NCBI RefSeq assembly: GCF_000421825.1
Contig: NZ_ATXT01000015.1
Coordinates: forward strand, 248,001 to 312,000
DNA length: 64,000 bases
Source of the DNA: Humibacter albus DSM 18994
Lineage (GTDB): Bacteria; Actinomycetota; Actinomycetes; Actinomycetales; Microbacteriaceae
Direction of reading: 5' to 3'
The position numbers and the translations under genes are program-made. Position 1 is the stretch's first letter. The number at the start of each line of letters is the position of its first letter. A model generated the notes under the pieces. That model did no database searches, was not told the origin of the DNA, and saw only the letters and a list, made by a program, of their open reading frames with translations. Below, piece by piece: positions 53,860 to 63,100 of the stretch.

Positions 53860-54640
53860 CCGACTCCGCGCGGCGGTGTCGCGCACCCGACACGAGCAAT
53901 GCCATGCCGAAGGCCGTGATCACCGCGGCGATCGCGTTCGGATTCGGCGGAATGAACCACGACGCGGGGGCCGCGTAGCCGGCGATGAGCCACGCTCCCC
54001 CGGCGACGACACCGACGACCCCGAGACCGAGCATCCACCGGACGGCCGAGGGACTCGGCTGCGCCGTCGGGTTCCAGTAGTCGCGAATGCGCCGCTGGTA
54101 GACGGCGACGCTCAGCAGAATGAGGCCGAGGATGAGAACGACCATCAGGTAGACGTCGCTGAACGGCGTCCACCAGCCGCCACCGTTCCATGCCGCCACC
54201 GAGGGATCGAACGGAACGTAGCTGATCGCGACGCTCGTGGGCGCATCCGTCAGGGTGTTGACCGTCGTGCCGGCGATGAAGCGATAGGTGTGACCGGCGA
54301 CCTCGTACATCACCTTCGGAGCGTAGGTGATGGTGCGGGCGGGAATCGTGACCCATCCCGTCACGGTGCCCGTCGTCGTCGGCAATGACGCCAGCAGCGC
54401 AGGACCGGCGATGACCTTGTAGAGGCCGGCGACCGACAGGACGACGCCGAGCGTCCATAGCCAGGTCTGCCCGAAAGGGCCGATGGCGTAGCGCCGCCGA
54501 TCAGTGTGGCGGCGCGCCTCGCGGCGTTCGGGCGTGTGGAGCAGGTTGACGCCCTCAGGGACGGGTTCGGCCTGCGACGGATGCCCCGCCTCGCGCCAGG
54601 CTTCGCCCGACGCGTTCGCGGCGTCGCCGGGGTCAGACAT
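53840..54640 (-). CDS. DUF3592-like membrane protein
   Basis: 266 residues. A polar N-terminal 55 residues is followed by a membrane helix (WLWTLGVVLSVAGLYKVIAG), an extracytoplasmic beta-rich domain with GTVTGW...YEVAGHTYRF as in DUF3592, then helices at about 160-180 and two near the C-terminus. It resembles the protein at 55937. Its role in the secretion region is unknown; it may be bystander or envelope-linked. Confidence 0.7.
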   Translation of the reverse strand: MSDPGDAANASGEAWREAGHPSQAEPVPEGVNLLHTPERREARRHTDRRRYAIGPFGQTWLWTLGVVLSVAGLYKVIAGPALLASLPTTTGTVTGWVTIPARTITYAPKVMYEVAGHTYRFIAGTTVNTLTDAPTSVAISYVPFDPSVAAWNGGGWWTPFSDVYLMVVLILGLILLSVAVYQRRIRDYWNPTAQPSPSAVRWMLGLGVVGVVAGGAWLIAGYAAPASWFIPPNPNAIAAVITAFGMALLVSGARHRRAESVSSARA

Positions 54641-54730
54641 ACGACTCGTTCCGGGTCACTTCGGCTCTCTTCGTCTCGTGCATCGACACGATAGCGTGCA
54701 CGGCATCGGTGTCGCGGACGCGGAGGCAGA

Positions 54731-54777
54731 ACGAGAGCCGGGGAGCGGATCCCCCCGGCCCGCTTCCCGGCTCTCGT
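54731..54777 (-). terminator. Strong terminator after the EsxA-like gene
   Basis: ACGAGAGCCGGG and CCCGGCTCTCGT form a 12-bp perfect stem 37 bp after the gene's stop. Confidence 0.75.
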
Positions 54778-54813
54778 GTTCTTCCCGGCCCCTTGACGGA
54801 ACCGGGGCGACGA

Positions 54814-55113
54814 CTAGTGGCCGCCGATGCTGGATGCCAGCGACGAGTCGGTCTGCTGCAGCGCGTCGGCCGCCTTGGTCAGGAACGTGGACATTCCGTC
54901 GAGACCGTTGACCGCGTTCGTGGTGCCCGTGGTGAACTGCGTGTACGAGTCGTGGAACGCACCGGAGGCGGAGTCGGTCACGAAGCCGTCGCTGACGAGC
55001 TGGTTGACCAGCGTCTGCAGTTCGTGGAGCTTCGAGATGAGGTCGTCCTTGCCGCTGGTCAGGCGGCCCGCCGCGCTGGTCATGTCGCCGTAGGTGACGT
55101 TCATGTTCGCCAT
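54814..55113 (-). CDS. EsxA-like WXG100-family protein
   Basis: This 99-residue secreted helical hairpin begins MANMNVTYGDMTSAAGRL and has a turn region SDGFVTDSASGAFHDSY, where the WXG is replaced by DGF. The start is fixed by AAGGAGATACC before ATG 55113; the long frame upstream is noise. It has its own promoter with the shared palindrome and its own strong terminator, consistent with high expression of a general T7SS substrate. Confidence 0.83.
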   Translation of the reverse strand: MANMNVTYGDMTSAAGRLTSGKDDLISKLHELQTLVNQLVSDGFVTDSASGAFHDSYTQFTTGTTNAVNGLDGMSTFLTKAADALQQTDSSLASSIGGH

Positions 55114-55166
55114 GGGTATCTCCTTGGTCTTTCGGCCAACCCCGTTAGGCCGACCTCGTTGACTCG

Positions 55167-55195
55167 ACGCTATCGCAGCGTTGCGAAGGGGTGAA
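55167..55195 (-). promoter_or_regulatory. Promoter of the EsxA-like gene
   Basis: TTCACC (55190-55195), a 17-bp spacer, TAGCGT (55167-55172). The -35 is poor and directly abuts the palindrome. Confidence 0.55.
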
Positions 55196-55213
55196 ATGGG
55201 GAGTACTCCCCAT
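55196..55213. promoter_or_regulatory. T7SS palindrome, site 2
   Basis: ATGGGGA-GTAC-TCCCCAT, fully palindromic over 18 bp, immediately upstream of the -35 of the EsxA-like gene. Confidence 0.8.
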
Positions 55214-55219
55214 GCTGCG

Positions 55220-55870
55220 TCACAGGTACGAGAGCGCCGTGACGATGAACGCGAGGATGAAGATGACCACGACGGTCGTGACGGGAACGCCGACGAACAG
55301 CAGCAGCACCACCGTCGCGGCCCAGCGCCCCGCACCCCACATCTGCCCGAAACGCAGCGCGCGCGGGAAAGCCTTCTTGAAGTCACGGCGCGAGTAGCCG
55401 GCTCCGGCGGACGGAGCCTCGATACGGCGTCGGGCAGGGATCTGCTGCCACACCTTCTCGATCGGAGCATCCGAACCCGCCAGATGAACGACGTGCGCGA
55501 GCATCCGCCCTCGATCATCGAGGAGGATCAGCCCGCCCGAACGGAAGAGGCTGCCGCCGTCGCCACGTGCGCGGACACTCATCGTTCGATAGTCCTGGTT
55601 GGAGACCGCGAGGCCGGCGGACAACGCCGGAGCCACCACGACAGGATCCTGGCTCGGCGGAAAATACACCGCCGTCTCCACCCGGTCAGAGGCGAAAGTC
55701 CTGCCTCGACCGAACACGGAATCCACGACAGTGATCGTGCCATGCTGGATGACCACGGACTGCCGACGCTCACGCACACCCGAAGTGAAGACGAACCAGA
55801 GCGGCAGGCCGATGCAGAGGACCAGCGCGATCGGCACACCGATGGCATACGCCCATCCGGGATCGGTCAT
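55220..55870 (-). CDS. Membrane protein of unknown function
   Basis: 216 residues, with membrane helices near each end (about 8-30 and 185-213) flanking a beta-rich middle (VVIQHGTITVVDSVFGRGRTF; GGLILLDDRGRMLAHVVHL). No family is recognised. The middle has a PH-like look, but that is weak. It lies between the EsxA-like gene and another membrane protein on the same strand, with its stop next to palindrome site 2. Confidence 0.65.
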   Translation of the reverse strand: MTDPGWAYAIGVPIALVLCIGLPLWFVFTSGVRERRQSVVIQHGTITVVDSVFGRGRTFASDRVETAVYFPPSQDPVVVAPALSAGLAVSNQDYRTMSVRARGDGGSLFRSGGLILLDDRGRMLAHVVHLAGSDAPIEKVWQQIPARRRIEAPSAGAGYSRRDFKKAFPRALRFGQMWGAGRWAATVVLLLFVGVPVTTVVVIFILAFIVTALSYL

Positions 55871-55936
55871 GACCGCACTATGTCGCGGGTCAGGATGCCG
55901 GGCGAACGGCGTCGGCGACGGGACCGACGTGCCTTC

Positions 55937-56674
55937 TCAGCCACGGTCATCCCCGTGCTCCGCCTCGTACTCCGCCTTCAGGGACTCGACATACGTGCGT
56001 GCAGCATCGGATGGCTGCGGGTTCTGACGGCCGGGGCGCGATTGTGCACCCTTGCCGCTGTTGCCGCCCTTGCTGCTGTTGCCGCCCGCGCCGGTCTTGC
56101 CGGTCTTGCCGCCCTTGCCGGACGACGCGGCGGCTCTGCCGCGGGCTCGCGTCTTGATCGTGCTGCGATACATCCCGATCGCCGGCAGGAGCAACACGAC
56201 ACCGAGCACGACAGCACCGATCGAGTACCCCCAGTTGTCGGAGGCTGACGGGAACTGCGCGTTCGACGGGTTCGTCGTGTCGTAGTCGATCTTCACCGTC
56301 GAGCCCTTCGACGGCTTGTTGCAGATCAGCATGTTGGACAGGGTCGCCGTCGCGTGACGACCGTTCGAGGTCGTGAATGCGACGACGGGGTCGTACGCCG
56401 TTCCGCCACACCCGTTCTTGCCGCTGGACTCGTAGCTGTGCCACCCGGTCACCGTCGCCGTGGTCGTGGCCGAATGCGACGTGAAGACGATCTCGCCGAT
56501 GAGAGGCACCACCCCGCCGATGACGAACATCAATCCGATCACGAGCCAGATGGTCGGGGAGACGAAACCGTAGTCGCCCTTCGGGCGTTTGGGCTTCGGC
56601 TTGGCCGCCTTCTTCTTCGTCACCGCATCCGCGGCACCCTGCGACGGACGCCGCCGGTCGGCCTGATTCTCCAT
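55937..56674 (-). CDS. DUF3592-like membrane protein with basic tails
   Basis: 245 residues. A very basic N-terminus (KKKAAKPKPKRPKG) is followed by a helix (IWLVIGLMFVIGGVVPLIGEIVF), a beta-rich DUF3592-like domain (TVTGWHSYESSG...YDPVVAFTTSNG) and a second helix near 150-170. A low-complexity Gly/Lys/Ser tail (GGKTGKTGAGGNSSKGG) precedes an acidic helix at the end. It is similar in design to the protein at 53840. Function unknown. Confidence 0.68.
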   Translation of the reverse strand: MENQADRRRPSQGAADAVTKKKAAKPKPKRPKGDYGFVSPTIWLVIGLMFVIGGVVPLIGEIVFTSHSATTTATVTGWHSYESSGKNGCGGTAYDPVVAFTTSNGRHATATLSNMLICNKPSKGSTVKIDYDTTNPSNAQFPSASDNWGYSIGAVVLGVVLLLPAIGMYRSTIKTRARGRAAASSGKGGKTGKTGAGGNSSKGGNSGKGAQSRPGRQNPQPSDAARTYVESLKAEYEAEHGDDRG

Positions 56675-56834
56675 CGAGTCGATTCCTACCCTCTGAGCGA
56701 TCGGAGTGGCGGCGCGCCAAACATCCCATCCACCATATGCGACATCAGCTGGTCGGCCGACATGTGAAAGTCCTCAGGCGATCGACTTCGCTCCCCGCGA
56801 GAGGGGCGGAGACGACCCTGGATATGCGACGGGA

Positions 56835-57464
56835 CTACTGGTCTGGATCTTCGTCCCAGCGCAACGACTCGACCATGACTCGGAAGAGTTGGAGCAGCAG
56901 TTCCCGCTCACCCGCGATGTTCGTCGAGAACGTCAACAAGGCGACCCGTTGCGTGTTCGGCACGGCGATCCAGTAATCGACGACCAGCGTTTCATAGGCT
57001 TCGACATCGCCGTCGGCAGGGTGTTCGATCGTCGTGCACCGCCGGTAGGTGGTCGTGTCGCCGAGCACTGCTACCTCGTCATCACCGTACTCGTCGCTGT
57101 CGGGAAGACTTGCCAGCGACCGACGCACCATGTCGATCACGCTCTGGGGATCCGATGGTCGCGACCCGAGCAGGTCGAGATCCGGCCAGAACACGGCGAG
57201 CGACATCGGAAGCACGGCACCGGGGACGATCTCGAGAGCGAGGAAGAGCTGTTCGGTGCCGCCCTCGCGCGCCTTGTCGGCCAGTGCAGTGAGCTCCGAT
57301 CGAAGGTCGCCGCGCACGCGCGCGAACTCGTCCATGCGGTTCGTGACCTTGTTCGCCAGGGCCCGAATGGCGCGCGCCGAGGCTTCCTCGTCGTGAACCG
57401 GGATGTTCCACCAGCTGCCGGGAAGCACGATCTGCACTCCCGGCGCCGAAGCCTCGCGACTCAT
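56835..57464 (-). CDS. T7SS-associated accessory protein, paralogue 2
   Basis: 209 residues, overlapping the upstream paralogue by ATGA. It shares the domain start LPGSWWNIPV and the later VVDYWIAVPNTQRVALLTFSTN with the proteins at 51983 and 57461. It has a helical first half and no signal peptide, so it is probably cytoplasmic. It is the last gene of the four-gene effector operon (59989 to 56835). Confidence 0.7.
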   Translation of the reverse strand: MSREASAPGVQIVLPGSWWNIPVHDEEASARAIRALANKVTNRMDEFARVRGDLRSELTALADKAREGGTEQLFLALEIVPGAVLPMSLAVFWPDLDLLGSRPSDPQSVIDMVRRSLASLPDSDEYGDDEVAVLGDTTTYRRCTTIEHPADGDVEAYETLVVDYWIAVPNTQRVALLTFSTNIAGERELLLQLFRVMVESLRWDEDPDQ

Positions 57465-58075
57465 GCGGCCTTCTTTCCCCTCGAGAACTCCATGGTCCCC
57501 ATCAACACATCCCCGTACCCGACGATGTCGGTGAACACCGCGAGGTCGCTGGTGGTGATCGACATCACCACGAAGCTGGACAGCGCGGGGGCGGAGATCA
57601 CCGCTCGATACGTCTCGGTGAGGGGTCGCTGACCGCCGGCCACCTCGGGAAGCTGAAGCAGTTCGTGCCCCGAGGCGGCCGGCCTGCCTGCGAGCTCCTT
57701 CTTCTGATACTCACGCAGCCAGACGTCGGTGCCCTCGTCGACGGAGGCATGCGACCAGGCCTCGACGAACTGATCGATGTCGAGTCCGCGCGCCCGCAGC
57801 GGCTCCACGGCCATGACCGCAGAGATCAAGCCGGACTCCCGATCGCCCACTCCACCCCAGGTGCGGCGGGCAGGATGATCGTCGTTCTCCACGTCGAGGA
57901 ACAATCGCTCCGTCTCACGGCCGAGCCGGGCACGGGCATCCTCACCGTCGACGAGCTCATCGAGCCGGTCCGAGATCGCGGCGAGTTCGGACTTCGCACG
58001 GGGGATCTCGAACCACTGCCCCTGAACGAGCCAGGAATACTCCAACGCTGCGCCTGCCTTCTGCACTCGGCTCAC
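57461..58075 (-). CDS. T7SS-associated accessory protein, paralogue 3
   Basis: 204 residues from GTG 58073-58075 (GTGA overlap with the effector). The domain start VQGQWFEIPR and the region YRAVISAPALSSFVVMSITTS match the other two paralogues in order and spacing. No catalytic or membrane signature is seen. Immediate coupling to the effector gene fits a chaperone, adaptor or immunity role; these cannot be told apart by sequence. Confidence 0.7.
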   Translation of the reverse strand: MSRVQKAGAALEYSWLVQGQWFEIPRAKSELAAISDRLDELVDGEDARARLGRETERLFLDVENDDHPARRTWGGVGDRESGLISAVMAVEPLRARGLDIDQFVEAWSHASVDEGTDVWLREYQKKELAGRPAASGHELLQLPEVAGGQRPLTETYRAVISAPALSSFVVMSITTSDLAVFTDIVGYGDVLMGTMEFSRGKKAA

Positions 58076-59676
58076 CCCAGCACTGCGGTGCCGGACTTCG
58101 CATTGTGCCAGGCCTCGGGCACGTCGTGGAACATCGCCTTATACGCACCGACGTCGTTGTGGACGTCGAACGCGCCCCAGCTCGATCGCGGGCTGCTGTC
58201 CGAGTGGATGACCTGCACGTTCGGCACCAGCGTCGGGATGTCGACGTTGCTGTGGGTGACGAAGTAGTCCGACCCGGGCAGCGACGACCCCTGGTAGAGA
58301 TTGTCGGCCAGTGCGGTGACGTTGTTCGTGACGGACGTGACCACCGTCCCCGACAGCGCGTTCGTCGCCTGCTGTCCGAACTGGTTGACGGTATCGGCCA
58401 CGCCGGTGGCGACGCCGTGTTCGTATTGCTTCGCCGCGTTGGCCAACGCCTGATCCATGGTCGCGCCGTGTTCGAGGCTGCCGTCGAGCGCTCGCCGGGC
58501 GAAGTCCATTCCGGTCTTCTCGCCGAAATGGTCGAGCACGTGCACGCCGGACTTCTCGGCGAGCGCCGCTCCCCGCTCGCCGACCTTGCTCGCGAGCGCG
58601 TCCAACGGCTTGGAGAGAGTCTCCAGCGCCCCGCCGAGTTTGTTGCTGGTGGCCCTCTCCAGTCCGGCTCCGAACTTCGCGGTGAGCTTGCTCGCGCCGC
58701 GACTGCCGATCTCTTCGCTCGCCTTGGACAATCCCTTGCCCAGGCTGCCCGCACCGGCCTTGAACGGCAGCGCCGACACCACGAGCGTGATCCCGGTGTT
58801 GAGGAGATCGCCGAGCGATCGATCGCCTAAGACGACGAGCGCCGCGGTGGTCAGGAAGGAGATCGCGGCCGCCGCCAGCACGATGATGTCGACGGCCGCG
58901 GCAAGTGGTGCGAGCACCGGGATGAACACGGCAAGCACGTTGAGCACCATCGAGACCCAGGTTCCGATATCGACGATCGCCGCAGCGACTCTCTGGATGA
59001 CATCGAGAATCGGTGCGACGTACTTCTGCAGAACGTCGGCAACGGTATGCAGCGCGTCGGACGCCCAGTGTCCGAGCTTGTCCCAGAACCCATCGTTGAG
59101 CCCGCTGTCGTCGATGGCGGTCTTGATCGCCGAGATCGCCGTCTGGGCCGCCGCGTCGACTTCGGCCTTCGCCTCGTTGTACTCCTTGATGGCATCCGTG
59201 ACCGCCTGGTTGGCGTCGTCGACGGCCTGCGACGCGCGTCGCCCTGCAGGCGTCTCGGCAAAGCTCGTGGGCGCATCGTCGCTGGACGGGTTCTTGGGCG
59301 CGTTCGCCTGGTCCTGCTTGTACTGGTTCGTCTGGTTCTGCAGGTGCGTCTGCGCCGTTCCCGCCGTCTGCACCGCGGAATTGTGCGCGGCGATGGCCCG
59401 CTTCGCGCGGCCCTGTGCACTTTCCAGCTTGGGCGCGTACTCCTGCAGCGCCTTGGCGGTTCCGGCGTACCGCACGTGCGCCTTCGTGATGTTGTCGGCC
59501 ACATCGCTCGCCTTGCCGCGAACTTTGTCGACGGCGAGGCTCACCGTCTCGTCGCGGTCCGCGAGCGTACGCAACTGGTTGATGGCCTTCTGGATCTGCT
59601 CGGCCGCCGTGGCCAGGGCGTCCGCCTTCGCCTTCAGCGCAACCGGGTCGCCCGGGAGCTCGACGAGCTCAGTCAT
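58072..59676 (-). CDS. LXG-like T7SS effector with unknown C-terminal domain
   Basis: 534 residues. The N-terminal helical module (GDPVALKAKADALATAAEQI; VRGKASDVADNITKAHVRYAGTA) is shared with the lipase effector at 49918. A hydrophobic region with alternating small residues lies at about 245-300, and a Gly/Ala/Lys-rich helical stretch follows. The last 100 residues (DYFVTHSNVDIPTLVPNVQVIHSDS, then FDVHNDVGAYKAMFHDV) have several conserved-looking His and Asp residues but match no toxin family recognised here. It overlaps its small partner gene by 8 bp. Confidence 0.72.
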   Translation of the reverse strand: MTELVELPGDPVALKAKADALATAAEQIQKAINQLRTLADRDETVSLAVDKVRGKASDVADNITKAHVRYAGTAKALQEYAPKLESAQGRAKRAIAAHNSAVQTAGTAQTHLQNQTNQYKQDQANAPKNPSSDDAPTSFAETPAGRRASQAVDDANQAVTDAIKEYNEAKAEVDAAAQTAISAIKTAIDDSGLNDGFWDKLGHWASDALHTVADVLQKYVAPILDVIQRVAAAIVDIGTWVSMVLNVLAVFIPVLAPLAAAVDIIVLAAAAISFLTTAALVVLGDRSLGDLLNTGITLVVSALPFKAGAGSLGKGLSKASEEIGSRGASKLTAKFGAGLERATSNKLGGALETLSKPLDALASKVGERGAALAEKSGVHVLDHFGEKTGMDFARRALDGSLEHGATMDQALANAAKQYEHGVATGVADTVNQFGQQATNALSGTVVTSVTNNVTALADNLYQGSSLPGSDYFVTHSNVDIPTLVPNVQVIHSDSSPRSSWGAFDVHNDVGAYKAMFHDVPEAWHNAKSGTAVLG

Positions 59677-59989
59677 TTCCCGCCCCCTTACCGCTCGTCT
59701 CGGCCGGTTTCGCCTCGAACGTCTTCGACAGATCCTTGTCCGTGGATGTGAACGTGCTGTTGATCACGGCGACCGAATCGTGGATGCCCGTCGTGCCGTC
59801 GATCATCTTGCCGCGGTGCACCGACCACTTGTTCGCGAAGTCGTGCACGTGACTAGAGAGACCGTCATGTCCGACGAGGTCTCCGATCGAGGAGGAGAAG
59901 TGGCTGGACTCGCGCAGCTGGTCGACGATCGACTTCAACCCGGACTGCAGTTCGTCGAGGATGCCGTCGGAGATCTTCAGGTCACTCAC
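59669..59989 (-). CDS. Small WXG100-like partner of the LXG effector
   Basis: This 106-residue helical protein begins MSDLKISDGILDELQSGLKSI and contains FANKWSVHRGKMIDG, shared with the protein at 49631. It heads the four-gene operon and is probably co-secreted with the following effector. Palindrome site 3 and its promoter lie about 100 bp upstream. Confidence 0.77.
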   Translation of the reverse strand: MSDLKISDGILDELQSGLKSIVDQLRESSHFSSSIGDLVGHDGLSSHVHDFANKWSVHRGKMIDGTTGIHDSVAVINSTFTSTDKDLSKTFEAKPAETSGKGAGND

Positions 59990-60085
59990 ATCTGCTTCTC
60001 TCTGTGTGTCGGCGGTGGATCCGGCGGCCCGTGGCCGTGTGCGCCGGGCGATGAATCTCGAGATTTCGATCCCGAGCGCATCAGA

Positions 60086-60114
60086 AGCCTATGCGGCACC
60101 CGTGATCGAAGGCG
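60086..60114 (-). promoter_or_regulatory. Promoter of the effector operon
   Basis: CGCCTT (60109-60114), 17-bp spacer, TAGGCT (60086-60091), with the same geometry as site 2. Confidence 0.5.
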
Positions 60115-60132
60115 ATGGGGAGGACTCCCCAT
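60115..60132. promoter_or_regulatory. T7SS palindrome, site 3
   Basis: ATGGGGA-GGAC-TCCCCAT, directly upstream of the -35 of the effector operon. Confidence 0.75.
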
Positions 60133-60133
60133 G

Positions 60134-60163
60134 CCCGCTAGTAGTACTCGACTACTAGTCGGG
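60134..60163 (-). terminator. Terminator overlapping the eccC stop codon
   Basis: CTAGTAGT and ACTACTAG (8 bp) with outer CCCG/CGGG pairing form a hairpin that includes the TAG stop at 60155-60157 and ends just before palindrome site 3. Confidence 0.55.
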
Positions 60164-63100
60164 AAGGGGAACCTGCACGCGCTCGAACTTGCCCTTGGCG
60201 ATGTACATGCCACGCCCCGGGGGGAACTCGCTGCGTGCGAATCGCGGCAGAGGCGTCTTCAGCAGCAGGTCGCCCTCCATGCTCTCCGGCTGCAACAGGA
60301 ATCCACGCCGCCCGTTCTTCACCTCGGCCATCAGTCCCCAGCTGGAGCCCCAGCCGCTCGTCTCGCCCTCGGCGAGAAGGAAGTGATCGCTGCGCCGCAC
60401 CGCCTTGATCAGTTCCACGAGCGGGGCATCGGCGACCGACTGCAGGAAGTCGCCGATCGACTCGATGAAGATGCCGTAGCGGTCCGGTGACGCCGGATCG
60501 GTGATCGCGCCGAGCAGGTCCTTCGCGATGCCGGCGACGTCTTCGACGGTCGTCGCCACGTCCGCCCACGGGTACGCCCGCACCTGCGGCGAGCGCGCGT
60601 TGCCGAGGTAGTAGAGCTGCATGGACGGGTCGAAGCGTGTCATCGCCTGCGCAATGGCGAGGAAGGCGGTGCTCTTCCCGCTGGCCGGCGGTCCGGCGAG
60701 CACCATGGTTCCTACCGGGTCGAAGCCGACCGCCTGCAGGTCCGTCTCGCCGATGCCCAGCACCGGAAAGTCCGCGGCCCGTTCCGGAAGGGAGGACTGC
60801 GGGTACTCGGTCGGCATGGCGCCGACCTGCGGTGCCGGCAACACGCCGGCTCGGGCCATGGCCTCGGCGAACTTGCCCACCCGGTTCGACTGCTCCGACA
60901 CGCTGGACGTGCCGCCCAGCACGGCGATCTGGGTCTCCATGCCGTCGACGATCGCCCGGCCCGGAGGGGAGCCGGCCGAGAGGATGTCGCCTGGCACGTC
61001 GAGCAGGCCGTAGCCGTCATCGGCGAGACGCAGCACGACTCGGCGCTGCACGCTGGAGGCGACAGAGCTCGGCACGGCACCCGCACGGTCCGCGGTGAAG
61101 GCGACGTGCATGCCGAGCTGACGGCCGTCGGTCAGTATGTCGCGGAACACCTCGTACCAGACAGACCGGTTGGCCTGCACCTCGAAGTCTTCGCGGAAGC
61201 TGGGGAACCCGTCGAGCAGAAGCAGGATGCGCGGCTCATCCGGTCGCGCAGCGAGCTGTCGGTACTCCGTGATGTTCGACGCGTTGGCCGCCGCGAATCG
61301 GGGCGCACGATCGTCGAGCTGGGCGCGGAGCATGCGGAAGAGGCGCACCACCCGTTCGACATCGTCGCCCTTGATGACCGCACCGACGTGCGGCATCTGG
61401 TCGAGCATCCGCAGGCTGCCTGCACCGAAGTCGAGGGCATACACCCAGACGGGTCCTCCGCGCGGCGTGACCGCGGCCGCACACGCCAAGGTGCGGAGAA
61501 CTGTCGACTTGCCGGATCCGCCCGTGCCGTAGACGGCGATGTTGCCGTCGACGTCGGGCTCGAAGTACACCGGCACCTGTTGCTGGCGCTCCGGAACGTC
61601 GGCGACGCCCAGGAGAAGCTCGGAGTCGGTGCGCTGGCGAAGGAGCCCCAGATCGTAAGCGGGCGCGAGCTCATCGAGCCACGGACGGCGGGGGTCGGGG
61701 ATAGCCGCTGCCTCATGCGCGGCCACCATGGTCGCGACCAGGCGCTGCTGGTCTGTGGGTCCAGGATCCCGCTTGAGGTCGACATCCTCGGCGCGACCCG
61801 CGTCCTCCCAGCGCACCTCGCCGCCGAAGCGCAGTTCCGCGACCTCGACGTCGGCGCGCTCCGGTTCCCGACTCGTCCAGCCGCCGGCGTAGCCGGACTG
61901 GAACAGAGTCAGCCTTCCCGGCCCGGTCTTCGCCACTCCGCGACCGGGGATCCCCGGGTCGAAGTGCGCGGCATCCTTCGTGCCGACCACGTCGTCGGAG
62001 TCCGACTCGTCAGCCATGCGCAGTGCCACACGCAAGTTCGTGTTCGCACGCAGGTTGTCCTTGATGACGCCGGCGGGCCTCTGCGTGGCCATGATCAGGT
62101 GGATGCCCAGCGAACGCCCGCGCTGCGCGATGTCGACGACGCCGTCGACGAACTCGGGGACCTCGCCGACCAGCGCGGCGAACTCGTCGATCACGAGCAC
62201 GAGCGCGGGCGGGCTGTCGGGGTCGCCGCGCTTCTCGAGCTCCAGGAGATCTTTCGCCTTCTTGCGGTTCAGGAGGTGCTCGCGGTAATGCAGCTCGGCA
62301 CGCAGACTGGTCAGCGCGCGGCGCACCAGGTGCGGGCTGAGGTCGGTGACGAGTCCCACGCAGTGCGGCAGGCTGACGCAGTCGGCGAACGCCGATCCGC
62401 CCTTGTAGTCGACGAACAGGAACGTGACGCGGTCGGGGCTGTACTCCGCGGCCATGCCGAGCACCCACGCCTGCAGGAACTCGGATTTGCCTGCGCCCGT
62501 CGTTCCGCCGACGAGGGCGTGCGGGCCCTGCGAGCGCAGGTCGAGATGCATCACGTCGACGCCGCCGGAACCGATCGTCGCGCGCAGTGATCCGGCTCGG
62601 CGCGGCGCGGGCACGGCACCGCTGCGATCGTGGATCGAATTGTTCTGCCGCCAACGGTCCACCACCGCATCGCTGGATTCGACGAGCTCGTGGCCGAGCA
62701 GGGTGACCAGGGAGACACTGCGCGGCAGGTCCGACGAGTCGGCGACGAGCGCTCCGGCGTCGATCACAGCCGCCATGCGACGGGCGAATTCCAGCGCCTG
62801 CGCGGAATCGACGGTTTCGGTCGAGACGTCATCGACGGTCTCGCCGAGACGGACGAAACCGACGCGGGCCCGGCCGGGCTCGTCGCCGAGCTCGAGGTAG
62901 GTACGGCACACCGCGGGCAGCGAGGGAACGTCGGATGCGATCCAGATCGGGTAGACACCGGCATCCGCGGCCCGTTCGGCCACCTGTACGAGCCTCGCGC
63001 GGTCCACCGCGGCGTCATCGGAGATGAGGACGACGACCGCGGGGATCGGCGACTGCGTGCCGCTCGTCGCTCCCGACTTGCCGACGTCGGCGCCTCGTTC

